A stretch of 34,396 nucleotides of DNA, from assembly GCF_000003605.2 (NCBI RefSeq), contig NW_003132353.1, forward strand, positions 126,092 to 160,487, in the 5' to 3' direction. Position numbers and translations under genes: made by a program. Origin of the DNA: Saccoglossus kowalevskii. Lineage: Eukaryota > Hemichordata > Enteropneusta > Harrimaniidae. Below the pieces are notes generated by a model that was not told the DNA's origin, did not search any database, and saw only the letters and a program-made list of their open reading frames with translations. Numbering within the stretch: position 1 is the first letter of the stretch; every line of letters starts with the position of its first letter. This document shows, piece by piece, positions 22,265-32,954 of the stretch.

Positions 22265-22445
22265 GGTTAGTTTTTGCACCGACGTTTGTTTGTTTTTCTG
22301 TCTATCTGTCTGTCAACAGAATAACTTATGGGCGAATTTTCATGAAATTTTCAGTATGAATTTGCTCGTGAAACACTTTCGAAACGATTTGACTTGGGCA
22401 GATATCTGGATTGGGTTGTCATGGGAACAGTAAATTGGATTGATT
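22265..22445 (+). mobile_element. Fragment of a dispersed invertebrate repeat
   Basis: The order GTTTGTTTGTTTTTCTGTC, then CTGTCTGTCAACAGAATAAC, then ATGGGCGAATTTTCATGAAA, then TTTCAGTATGAAT is the signature of a repeat widespread in arthropod and marine invertebrate genomes, in which a GTTTGT/CTGT run precedes an 'aataactcatggac..attttcatgaaattttcag' body. I recognise the pattern but cannot name the family. The body continues with decaying similarity to about 22445 or beyond. Confidence 0.5.
22415..22428. promoter_or_regulatory. X-box-like (RFX) motif
   Basis: GTTGTCATGGGAAC is a 14-base near palindrome resembling the RFX dimer site, with one mismatch in each half. It lies inside the dispersed repeat and so may be part of that family. 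Confidence 0.3.
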
Positions 22446-22569
22446 CTTCCCTGATTACTTAAATAACTATGGACAAATTTTCTTGACATTTTTAAAACGA
22501 GGATACTCTTCAAACGAATCCTTTACAATATGATAGAGGTATTAGTGTGAATGAACATTTTACAGCAGT

Positions 22570-23835
22570 GTCTTAGGTTGCACTCTCTGAGTGTCTTCTA
22601 GTTTTCCTCTGGTTTCGTTATTGGCCGACGTCGGTGCTTACCCGACTATCGGTTTGTATATGTTGTTCATCCAAAACATGTAACGTAGGTAAAATCTGAT
22701 GACCACGACACATATATATATAATATGGGATCTCATAATCGCAGTCCTTTTCAGCTACCAAGGACTACTTTTGATCAACTACCACTTCCCTAATAAATTA
22801 TGTCAGCCGCTCTAAAATTGTATGTTAATCGCAGCATTCGACCATAGCCTCGCTTCCCTTATACCTCATTCTCTCCTACCTTACACGTACTCACTCACCT
22901 CACGGATCAGTGATTTAAACTCGAATGGAAGTAAGGTTATTAGTCGGATTAACTACTAATAAAATAATATGTCAAAAAACTAAATGTTACGAAAGCACTA
23001 TGACAATGACACGTTGCAGTTTTGTGTCGGACAAAATTCCGCTGACCTCAATACTGAACTGAGCGTTATGTAATGCGAGTAATCATTCATGAAGTCAAAA
23101 ACAAGGATAGCGACAGACGTCTTTATAACTGTCGCATAATCACGAGAGGGATTTGCCGCGGGGGTCTTTTAATTGGTGTTCACAAAACATCACCAACACG
23201 TAACACACTGGCGGTTTAAATTTAATTAAGTGTTTTGAATATATGAATTTAAACAAATAGGACAAACTAGACTTACGAACTGCAACAATTTAAGCACAAA
23301 CACTCGTCTGGGTAACATACGCTATCGGGACAGTACTTGAAAACCTCACAGAAACTCATACTTTCTATCTACTTGTCACATCTAACCTCCTCATTGTACT
23401 TACATCGATATGCACGTCTAATTCTATTAGTACGCATTCGGTAGTGAAGGCAGAGAAATTGTTTCTCCATTATATATGGTGTATGCTCCATTAGCGCAAT
23501 AAGTGTGTGCAATTTGACCAAGTAATGGTTGGACATTAGTTCCAATATTGGAGTAAATCAAGGTTGAAATCCATTCACAATAATTGTTCTTATCAGTCCC
23601 ATTAACAGAAGAATAGGTGCTCTATTTAAAAAAAATGGAAATGAATGAGCTTACATAGAACTGTTAAGTGCATATGTTAATATTATGCGACATGTAAGCA
23701 TTAACATTTCTGCTCACGATTACTCAAATATATTCGCAAGATTTATTATGGCGACACATAGGGCTGGGGGATACAGTAGCCGTCCCGTCCGTTTACACGG
23801 AGTAATACCAGAAGCACTATTGTATATCGAGACAC
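22570..23835. other. Intergenic, no gene recognised
   Basis: No long open frame and no repeat structure that I can define. Confidence 0.45.
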
Positions 23836-23839
23836 TCAC

Positions 23840-24345
23840 ATAGTGCTACTTTGAAGACATTGAGCACTAGATCTGATCAACTTACTTAATAACCAAATAT
23901 GGTCATTTGACCCCATTAAAATGCATAAATTTCAGAGCTGGCACAACGACATTCAATCAGTGCTTTCGTTGCACATTAGGTATGATCAACACATTTAAAA
24001 GCCACGTGACCTTATTAAAATGCATAAATATCAAAGCTTGAACACCAATGCAGATAGCTATATTCAATTAGTGCTGTATTGAAGGCATTGTAATCACAGA
24101 CTTATCAACATATTTAATAATCATATAGTGGTCAAGTGATCTCATTGAAAATGCATAACTGTCGTATCTGCAACACTATAACAGGTAGCAACATCCAATC
24201 AGTGCTTTATAGAAGATATGGGATACAAAATCTTATCAATATATTTAATAACTATATATGGTCAAGTGAACTAATTAAAGATACATAACTATCATATTTG
24301 GAACACTATAGATGTTCAATCAGTCTTTATAATAGACATGCCGGG
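23840..24345 (+). repeat. Diverged tandem array of 108-130 bp units
   Basis: Four to five units share, in order, CAATCAGTGCTTT (or AGTGCT), a GAAGACATTG-like word, TTATCAACATATTTAATAA, ATATGGTCAAGTGA, CTCATTAAAATGCATAA and CAACACTAT. The TATCAA segment recurs near 23875, 23983, 24102 and 24232, giving spacings of 108, 119 and 130 bases. Units differ by substitutions and indels. The array looks like a local satellite in decay; it has no coding capacity. Confidence 0.8.
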
Positions 24346-24520
24346 GATGTGCCATCTCTTATTGATTTTGCGGTGATAATGTTGTTGGCATGCGTACATT
24401 GAATCGTCATACTCAATCAATATCTTAATATCGGAAATGTATAAACCGTTAAGTCTAAGAACATATATTACAAACGGCAAAAACGATAAAAAATTGTCCA
24501 CAACCCTTTAAAAAATTCCA

Positions 24521-24535
24521 GTTTCCATGGCAAAC
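24521..24535. promoter_or_regulatory. X-box-like (RFX) palindrome
   Basis: GTTTCCATGGCAAAC is a near-perfect inverted repeat around CATGG, close to the RFX dimer consensus. Confidence 0.4.
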
Positions 24536-26174
24536 ATGTTTTATCATGATGTTTTTTTTATTTCGAATGTAACCAAATTAGGAATGTCAATTTTCTGAAC
24601 GGTTGAAATATCTTTTTCTTATCTTTTCTTATAGACCATTGGACATTTGAACTTTTACGTAATAGTAATCGGTAGTACGAATTGCGAATAGTGTTTACAT
24701 ATCGTCTTTACAGCCCGGATACAGAGCAGATGACTACAACAATATATAGAACAAAATCCTACACAAGGATATATCATTATGCAAATTACATTGATTAAAT
24801 TGTGAGAAAAATATCATATATGTTTATCAAATCTGATTAAATAGACAAACTAACCAGCACATCTTCTTCCCATCTACTAATACCTCAGGGAATTGTCTGA
24901 TCATGAAATGAAATTTTAATTAAATATGTATATGTTTATATAGTTATTTGTATTCTTGTTTTTGTTTTTGTTTTAGTCGAAGATCGATTACGTTTTGGGC
25001 GAGATTGTTGTTTGCCATAGAAGCCATACTTTGTGAAAGGTTTGTGAAAAATGTTCACGTTTTTTTTTTTTGGCGGAATTGCTTGTAAGTCGTTGGTAAT
25101 ATGTGTTCTCCAACTTCATGGTTTATAAATTTCCGATATATTGATTGAGTGTGACTGACAACAACCTTATCAACAAGAAAGCATTCATAGATGGCAGATT
25201 CGAGACATGTTTATTACAAGTTCTTATTGAACATCTATAATGTTCCAAACATTGAGGATTTACCTGCCAGATGTGATATCATGCTTTGGAAATCTTGTGC
25301 CATTTGGTGTTTTTTTTTCTTTCGGTGTCTTTTTGTTTCTTTTATATAAATAATTCACATATTATTTTCTATTAATGTCACTCCATTGGTAACTTGATGG
25401 TACTGGGTTCAAACTATATTAGTATCTTTAGTTGATGTATATTTTGAAGTTTTCAGTCTGTTTTTGTAGAACAGTAATTGCTAACTGAATGTAGGTTTTC
25501 GACTTTGAAATGTATAATATTTTAGGAGAGATTCACTAGTTACTGTACTGAACCCTTAGTACTTAAAACAAAAGTTTTCAGATTTGAAAGATGACTATAT
25601 GATGTTTTCAACTAATTATTAGATACTTCTTGCTGTACATTTGTACATTGTTGTTGTTTGACATGTTTTCTTTTGTAAATTTTTGTTAATTTTTGTTCAT
25701 GTCTTCTTTTATTATAATTCCTGGTAGTGATGTAGTCATCGTTTTTTATGTTGTAACTGTTGTTGAAGACATTCAATTATTTTGGCTTTAATTAAAATGT
25801 TCCTTTCACAGCGGTCCTTATCTGTACCGGAATCGTCTTTTGCACATCCGTGTAGAGTACTTTTCATGTTTCTCATCTAACATGTCTATGATGGTGTGTA
25901 ATATATTGTCACCTTTTAATAAGAAATTTGTGAGTTGAATTCACTATTGCGCATTGGTATCATGTTTTGTCTCTACTTTTGCATCTTTTATTCATCTATT
26001 TTGCTATTACTCTGTTTGTTGTGGTTTCCGTGACCTTCTAGTACGATTTCTTCTTCCTTGTTTGTCATCAATATTTATTTGCATGTACATTTCTCATCAC
26101 CACCATTCCTTTGTTCAGTATTCACGTTTGTTAGAAATTATCCTGCATCAGAATTGTACCATTTAAGTATACTG

Positions 26175-26273
26175 TTATTGCGTATTGGCTGGGTCTATTA
26201 CGTTCACACTTTCACACCTCCAATCTAGTTTGGTAGAACAATCTGCAAAAATTTCTGCTCCCACAGTCGCCAT
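26175..26273 (-). CDS. Possible 32-residue small ORF with strong initiation context
   Basis: The minus strand has an ATG in GCCATGG context, followed by 31 further codons (MATVGAEIFADC..., ending ...DPANTQ) and TAA. The amino-acid composition looks protein-like: Trp, Cys and Asp/Glu are spread through it. The start codon coincides with an X-box-like palindrome, so the good context could be a by-product of that motif. It could also be the N-terminus of a decayed retroelement ORF, given the A-rich minus strand below it. I do not recognise a family. Confidence 0.15.
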   Translation of the reverse strand: MATVGAEIFADCSTKLDWRCESVNVIDPANTQ

Positions 26274-26279
26274 GGCAAC
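26266..26279. promoter_or_regulatory. X-box (RFX) palindrome
   Basis: GTCGCCATGGCAAC closely matches the RFX dimer consensus, with a perfect right half and one deviation in the left half. It overlaps the start of the small minus-strand ORF. A second CATGGCAAC core lies at 26562-26570. Confidence 0.45.
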
Positions 26280-26640
26280 ATAGGAACAGCGTCTTTTTTC
26301 CTGCCTTCTCGCCAAATTTAACTTATCTTACTAATCTTTGAGTAAAATTGCTATTCTACTCTGCTTGCGTGAGTGCTCGAACTTAGTATTTGTTTTTGTA
26401 TATCTTTCTTTGCTTTCCAAAAAATTTGACCTGGAAGGTGGGGTAACGTTTTCGTTAGAAACGTCGTTTTATCTTTGTTGTAATATTTGTTTGGTGACCA
26501 CAGGTTGTCATAGCTGCACTCTAGTTAGGTGAAAACATTTGACAGAAAATCGTAACGTGTTCATGGCAACGTCCTACAAAATTATTGTTTGTGTCATCAG
26601 GGGATCGGCAATCATTCTACCGGCTTGTACTATTTGTTGT

Positions 26641-27460
26641 ATTGCAATTGTCCATTTGTGTATGTTTTATAATGCGTTCTTAATGTCGAGAGCTCAATAT
26701 AAGTGAATAACGGAAACTATACAATAAAAACAGCATAAACATAAAACATCTCAGTGAGATTGAATATGGTGATGTACTGATGTGTATAATTCATGAGTCT
26801 ATTTTATTTATTTTTTCATTTAACAGTATAAGTGAATAAATAAACGATAGGATTGTAGGGTAAAATAAGAATAAAAAACCGTAAAATTTTGGTATGAATA
26901 TGTGACAAATTAAGCACTGCTAAATTCACACGATCAGGTTTGAAATAATATAAATACAGAACACTTCAAAAGACACGACGTAATATAGGTTGATAATCTA
27001 ATTGCTTTTGATAGACAGACGATGAGATATGTGTTGTTGAACGACGTTATATTTTGGAGACGTTTATTTACACAACAAAAGGAGAGTGAATATAAAACGA
27101 ATAATCAAAGATGGATTTATCAATGCCCATAGTGATATAATAGAATAACCTGCGCCCATGGAATCATGATTAGATTTAGCGCATTCAATGTTACTACAGT
27201 CGTAATTTGCACTTTTGCTTTAGAATTGTATAGACTCGCGCTGTAATATTCGATTTTAAATCCGTAATGAATAATGCTAGTTTCGACACGATTCTTGTTT
27301 TTTTTCTACAGATTCGATATTGATATAGACCTGCATATAATCAAATGTCGTTACGAGATATAATATTTATATTACGACCCGCCTCATTAAACCAATCGGT
27401 ACGATTGCGTCACACGGATAAAAAAATACGAATTTCAGAAAGTTAACAATAACAAAATCA
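26641..27460. other. Intergenic, no gene recognised
   Basis: AT-rich DNA with no open frame above about 60 codons and no defined repeat. Confidence 0.45.
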
Positions 27461-27465
27461 AAATT

Positions 27466-27493
27466 GAATATGAATATGAATATGAATATGAAT
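27466..27493 (+). repeat. (GAATAT) hexanucleotide microsatellite
   Basis: Four full GAATAT units plus a partial unit, without interruption. Confidence 0.9.
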
Positions 27494-27647
27494 TAGAAAA
27501 CAATAAGTACGTGGCGATTGTGCGACTGAACCTAATGAACAATACCTAAAACTATCAGCTGACTTGCGTCGTCAATAACTATGTCATGAATTTGTTTTTG
27601 CGTATCTGTTGACCGACTTAATTAGCTGATTATTAGCTGAATTGCTG

Positions 27648-28188
27648 TGTTATGTCTGTCCTCCTTTAGGCCTATTTGAAGTTTTGGACGGAACTTGGCT
27701 CAGTGATTTGGAACTAATTACGAGATAACCGTCGCTATTCTGACTACGAATTCTGACAGTTGGTATTCGTAGTTATTAATGTAGTGAACGATTAATCAAA
27801 ATATATGACGTATTCAGTACTTAGTGTGATTGGCTTTATGATTGAAAGTTACGCCCTAGAGTCTTTTTACTGTTTTGTAATTGGTTAGGGTTTTGAAAAT
27901 GAATAAAGAGAGTTTGAGTTGGTCTTGGGGAGCACAGCACGGTAGACGCAGTCTGAGAGTCCAGTCCTGGAGAGCCTTGGGCGAGTCTTGGGTCAGCCTT
28001 GCGATAGTCTTGGGGATTTTTTTCCAGGGCGCTGTGTCTTATAGAGTGCTCGACTGATCGACTAAGACGAGAGTTGAAACGTATTTCGTTGTGAGCGTCT
28101 ATCTGACTGTAAAGCTTAACTGACTTTCCCGATCCCATACCTCAAGGGGACGCGATAGAGAGACGAGACGAGATTCCCCCCTGACACA
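27648..28188 (+). mobile_element. Possible solo LTR of a retrotransposon
   Basis: The segment opens with TGTTATG, the usual start of Gypsy-type LTRs, and contains AATAAA at 27902-27907. A GC-rich block follows with repeated TCTTGGGG/CCTTGGGC words (27924-28015), the layout expected of U3, R and U5. A possible right edge is ACA near 28186-28188. No primer-binding site, polypurine tract or target duplication could be confirmed, and no gag/pol lies beside it, so only a solo LTR would fit. The 100-codon minus-strand frame across 27836-28138 is Ser/Gln/Pro-rich, starts at an ATG, and matches no family. An alternative is a GC-rich non-coding exon. Confidence 0.25.
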
Positions 28189-28189
28189 T

Positions 28190-31100
28190 GTGGAGAACCC
28201 CAAAGAGAAGAATTTACCCCTGATAATTAATTAATCAACACGGGAATTTTATGTCGCTATTGGGACGTGTTTAGTATTACCTGCTGTTTATAATGACATG
28301 GAGTCGTTCACTTTTTATAATATGTCATGTCGTTGGTTCATTATATTACTAGTATATACTGAACGCCGCGAACTGTTTTCTATACGTTAAACAACAGTTC
28401 CTCCATAAAGAAACTGTGGTTAAACCTTGCATAAAATGCTCATGATCAGCCCTAACATTAAAAATATTAACACAGATAAGGACTGGACTATCCTAACCTT
28501 TGCAGATACACGTCACTGGTAAACCCGCATCCCACCCTCCCTCGAGCTTACAACCACTATAACGAACAGTTGGGTTGAAACATTCTTGAACCCTTCTCAC
28601 TTTCCAATCAACTAAACTGTACACAAAACCACTGGTTCCTAATGGTGACGATCAACGTATTTCAAATAATGCTCACAACTAGATGTATCTTCAATTTATA
28701 AACATATTTATAACAATTCGTAAATACCGATCATCGGCTTCTTTTCAAATTAAAATATTTTATAATGATTATCTCAAAGAGCTCCACATTGTCCACGCCT
28801 ATAATATGAGCATCAACCTTCTAGTAACATAGCAACTAGGAACGCATAATTATTCAACATGCAGGCTTGCTGATTGGATAACGTTGAACGAACTCATTAA
28901 TAATAATAATAGAACTCGCGATGATGTCGCCATACTGTTTCTGAATTGAATTGATCAATCTAAATTGCACAAGCCATTTTGATTTATAAAAGATTATATT
29001 TTTAAAAACACCCACAACTTCATGCCTGAATCGTCTCATTTCAGTTTGGATTGAAATTCATAGATTCATGCTGTCTGCTGATACAACACAAATAAATTCA
29101 AAGCAGCAGGGTGGCAATCTTCAAGAAGTTGAACATTTTGCAACAATTATAACAAAATATATTCACTACAATTTGAATGTGTTTTGTTATTACCACACAA
29201 TAAACATCTTTGGCACACTGCAGGATCACATGTAAATATTGAATGCATTTTTGTTTTATAAATCACTTACATTCCAAACAAACACATTTAGTTAAATTTG
29301 TCGCCCTTTTGTAGAAAAGAAGTTTAAATTATCGTGTGATGATGTCAAGTTGAAAATACCTAATAGCGGTGATTTAGCATTAGCTTTAGCATTGGATAGT
29401 GCTTTAACGTTGTGTCCTTATGTTTGCATAATACATGTGTATTTAGGCAAGTTAATCAAAATCAAAACTTACTTTTGCCTCACACAATAGAATATTGTTC
29501 ACTGTCAACTACTTCTAATGAACAGTTTTACACAAAGTTTAGTAATCTATTGCTATAATAATGGAATCGCGTGTTTGCACGCGTCTTAGGTTTACAATTA
29601 CGTTCAGGTAATTTGATAGAATGTGTACTGCTACGGTAATTGAAAAAAAAAAGTTAGTTCAACTTTAGAAAATATAAATGATACAAAATTATGTTTAAAA
29701 AAGCCGCCCCCCCACAAAAATGAAGATATAGTTCCCATTTAATAAAACTTAATGCAATCAAAATATATTTTTTTATTTGAATATTATAGGTATTATTTGG
29801 CGCTCGTGTTTTTAACGGAAACCGAGAATTTAACGTACCCGTGAAAAGGCGTATAACATAAATTTTAGAAATCAGCGTCTCAAAATAACAATTATAACGC
29901 CTGTAATTGGAGTCAGTAGCCAATGTATCAAATTAACTAACTAAAGTGTAAAATAACACATCTCATCATGTTTATTGCATCGTAAATTCAGTATTTGAAT
30001 ATCGATTAAACGATTAATATGTAAACACGTTATGGCTGTAAATAATCGAGATATACACTGGAACCATGATTACTATTTATTGTTAATGAGTACGTTGAGT
30101 TTACTCGTAAAAACAACACCATTTGGGAAATAATGCTCACCAGTTTATCTTACTGCGATATATTATACTGCAAGGCACGTTTTTTACGCCATCAACTCTG
30201 TCTACATTTCCAATGTCTTTTACCCGCCCTCACAGTTCGATAATACCTAAAAAAAGCACTCGACCCAATGAAATGTTTGCTTCGGCAAGTGAATGCCAGT
30301 TTTTTGTTAGCAGTATGTATTGGTTGGTCAGTTTGTTCGTGAACTTGACGACGACCAGTTAATTAAACATAGCACTAACGTGTCATCGGGTTATTTTAAA
30401 GATAATTGCCGTCACAAGAAGTGTAATTAGGCGTTCAAAACACGAAACAGGGCCACACAAAAATGCTACGTCTAGATACGATTTCATTAAACGTAAAAAC
30501 GTACACTCACCGTAACCAAGTGATAGAACCAGCAAGCAACGTATACTCTCCAACACGATCTATTTTTAGATATTTGTTTGCTTTATTACCAGCAGTATGT
30601 ACTCATGCATATTAATTAGTTTGTGACTGTTGTCGAGCATCCACAGTTCCGTGGCATGTACACATATCAGTTTGCAGTTACTCGAATGAAACAAGATTAT
30701 CGTGAACTTTAATGGCTTTTCTATGTTATACCCAGAGGCAAATAATACACAAATATTATTGGATATTAATGCGACAGTGTCAACTTACAAAGAAAGAGTA
30801 CCTCTCTATACACATATTATTTATCATATAGCATATTTATTTAATGCAATTATTAATCGACCTGATTGAGTAATAAACTTTCGGTCGGATCGATACACTA
30901 GTCTGAGTAATACCTATCAATGGCGTTAACAGTAATAATAATTTGATTGCATTATTTATTAAATATTACTGAGCATATTACTGTACGTGTGTGGAATGCA
31001 TTATGGGAGAGAGCCTCCCCTTGTAGATAACAAAAAAAAACTGTTATCATATAAACTAAATCATATATACATTTTTTGAAATTTTTTCACATTATTAGAA

Positions 31101-31270
31101 TTCATATAAATAATAATATATTAATTGCCATTTCATGTCACCGAGCAAATTGTTGAGATATGTTCACCATAATTTCACCATAGCAAATTCGGCTCAAACA
31201 GCATTTGTACGAATATAAACAACGATGATTTGTATTTTGATATAGGGTCACTATTACGTTTTGTGTGAGA
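28190..31270. other. Long stretch without a recognisable gene
   Basis: AT-rich throughout. The minus-strand frame at 28854-29039 (61 codons, ATG-started) and the plus-strand frame at 30123-30362 match nothing I know. A donor-like TACG followed by GTGAGTG lies near 30509 on the minus strand. An X-box motif lies at 28824. Confidence 0.45.
28824..28836. promoter_or_regulatory. X-box (RFX) motif
   Basis: GTAACATAGCAAC has both half-sites (GTAAC and GCAAC) in the arrangement bound by RFX dimers. Confidence 0.4.
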
Positions 31271-31277
31271 GGAGGAG

Positions 31278-31382
31278 CACGCGCGGATTTAGGGGGAGGT
31301 CCCCTCTTCAACCTGCAAAAAATGACAAATCAGCCCATATCAATAAGAGCGCCCCCTTACCGAATTTCTTGATCCGCCAGTG
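31278..31382. mobile_element. hAT-type MITE, 105 bp
   Basis: The right end read inward is CACTGGCGGATCAAGAAATT, and the left end is CACGCGCGGATTTAGGGG. Both resemble the CAGTGGCGGATC terminus shared by many hAT elements. The eight flanking bases (AGGAGGAG left, AGAAGGGA right) agree at five positions and could be a decayed 8 bp target-site duplication. The interior is short, with GGGGG/CCCCC blocks and no open frame. It is non-autonomous and old. Confidence 0.55.
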
Positions 31383-32105
31383 AGAAGGGAATTAACAATG
31401 TTTCATCAGAAATTCATTAAAACTGAATATTAAACGACATTGAAGAGTGTTGTATCATACCGAATACATTAGTGTTACAGAAGCATTTTTGGTAAACAAA
31501 CCGAAATCGAGAAATCAGTGGATTTTCAGATTAAGATACTGAGGTAACTATAGGTTTTATTACACCGAATACATTGACAACATTAAGTAGAATCCTGTTT
31601 TACAGAAGAGTTTCACAATCAAATAGTGATTGCGTATACATCTGTATTCAAATGTGTTGACTTTGGTTGCGGTTAAAGCGGGACGTTCGTCTCCTGCGCA
31701 CGCGCGGGAAATGAGTTCCAAGCGACGATAACAAGACACGCTAAAACGCAAAGGCTCATGGGTAGACGCTTGCTTGTAAACAATGACACGCTATGGCCAT
31801 CTGACGCATGCGCAGGTGACGACTCCCCTGCTTTAATACTCAGAGTATTTTTTTACGGTTTATTAATGAATTAATTATTGTGCCTAATATTTCTTTTTGA
31901 CATACTTGCTCCATGGTGGTTCTAGGAACTGCAACTTGTAACCTTTGACTTTTATAGCTAATCGAGTGTGAGAAATAACAGAGTACAAAGCCTGACTGTA
32001 CGAAGTCACACTCAGTGCAGAGAGGAATCTAATCTGCAACGTCAATGTTTGTGTTGTGCAGAACGTTGTACTTCCGGGTCATATCACAGGTTACTGCTGT
32101 TTTGT
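31383..32105. other. Intergenic, no gene recognised
   Basis: A 63-codon minus-strand frame (31560-31751) ends in ordinary AT-rich DNA and matches no family. A CpG-richer patch with GCGCACGCGCGG lies at 31690-31710, and ACGCATGCGC at 31803-31812. Confidence 0.4.
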
Positions 32106-32109
32106 TTTT

Positions 32110-32232
32110 TTTTCAAGTAGCGGAGTGTTTTTCAAGTAGCGAACTTATTCTCGATTAGCTGACCAATAGTTTAATCAAGTAGCGTATGGATTTTCATGTT
32201 GCGGACTATTTTTCTAAGTATTGGACCTGCTG
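32110..32232 (+). repeat. Degenerate minisatellite, 19 bp period, six units
   Basis: Units resemble TTTTTCAAGTAGCGGACTA. The C of the CAAGTAGCG core falls at 32114, 32133, 32152, 32176, 32195 and 32214, so spacings are 19, 19, 24, 19 and 19. Units 3 and 6 are the most diverged (GATTAGCT and TAAGTATTGG). Confidence 0.75.
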
Positions 32233-32291
32233 CATATATGAATCACCATACTAATACACTGATGATATGATTATCCCTACAGTGGATTTTA

Positions 32292-32299
32292 TGACGTCA
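32292..32299. promoter_or_regulatory. Perfect palindromic CRE
   Basis: TGACGTCA lies about 230 bases from the CpG-rich block that follows. Confidence 0.35.
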
Positions 32300-32473
32300 T
32301 TGCAGCAGATTATTCGCGATAATGTATTACATTATTGAGCATCAAGGCCCTGTCCCATGGATATGAATACAATGTTGTTTACGAAAACGAATAAACAAGA
32401 AACTATTAAAAAAGAACTGAAATTGTCAGATAACAAGTATTTAATACCAAAATCGGCATCAAATAAAACGGTC

Positions 32474-32700
32474 CATAGCCAATAACAGCGGATTTCAATA
32501 TCGAAATCAGACAATATTTTGAGTGCATCGTCTTCTGCTCTGTACGCTAACGCGCGTTCGCTAACGCACAGTCGATCCAGCTGGATCACGGCGGCGACCT
32601 AGCGTAGTGTAGGCCGCGGTGCAAGGCCTCGGTGGACACCGATACGGCGTACCAGTCACGGTGTGCCGTTCGCTCGGGCGATCACTGCAATACTACTCCA
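32474..32700. promoter_or_regulatory. CpG-rich promoter-like block
   Basis: The segment is far richer in G+C and CpG than its flanks. It starts with an AGCCAAT (CCAAT) box near 32477-32483. It also has the palindrome AACGCGCGTT (32549-32558) flanked by GCTAACGC on both sides, and a perfect 14-base palindrome GATCCAGCTGGATC (32574-32587). Open frames cross it on both strands (32332-32589 minus, 32619-32864 plus), but both begin at non-ATG codons and match nothing known. It could be a promoter with a non-coding first exon, or a GC-rich transposon end. Confidence 0.35.
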
Positions 32701-32954
32701 CACCACACATCAGTCACTCATTCACCCGCAATGTAAATGAGTTCAATACAATAATATCTGATGGATTAAAACTAGTTTCTTTCTTAGTTTGCCATATGAG
32801 ATTGTGGAAACAATTTCCAGTAAAACATTTTAAATCATTCAGATTCACGGGCCAGAAACTGTGAAACTATTCCGTCCCCTGTAGATTTTTCTCATTTTTT
32901 TCCCGCTTTTTAGAGACAGCAAATCCCCTGGTATTGACAACGCTACAAAATAAT

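Larger units (their letters stand above)
24950..26640 (+). other. T-rich, A-poor stretch without a convincing gene
   Basis: The plus strand is strikingly T-rich with poly-T runs (25059-25070, 25311-25319), and TTTTTGT words recur. Plus-strand frames are hydrophobic and minus-strand frames hydrophilic as a result. Candidates include a short plus-strand frame starting MADSRHVYYKFL (25191) and a 32-codon minus-strand frame at 26175-26273. The asymmetry could mark a decayed A-rich retroelement on the minus strand, or an intron or untranslated region of a transcript. Confidence 0.4.

Noticed and set aside
25191-25352. Plus-strand frame starting MADSRHVYYKFL
   Set aside because: It looks protein-like for about 40 residues, then reads into poly-T. 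A second frame over the same bases looks equally plausible, so chance is the simpler explanation.
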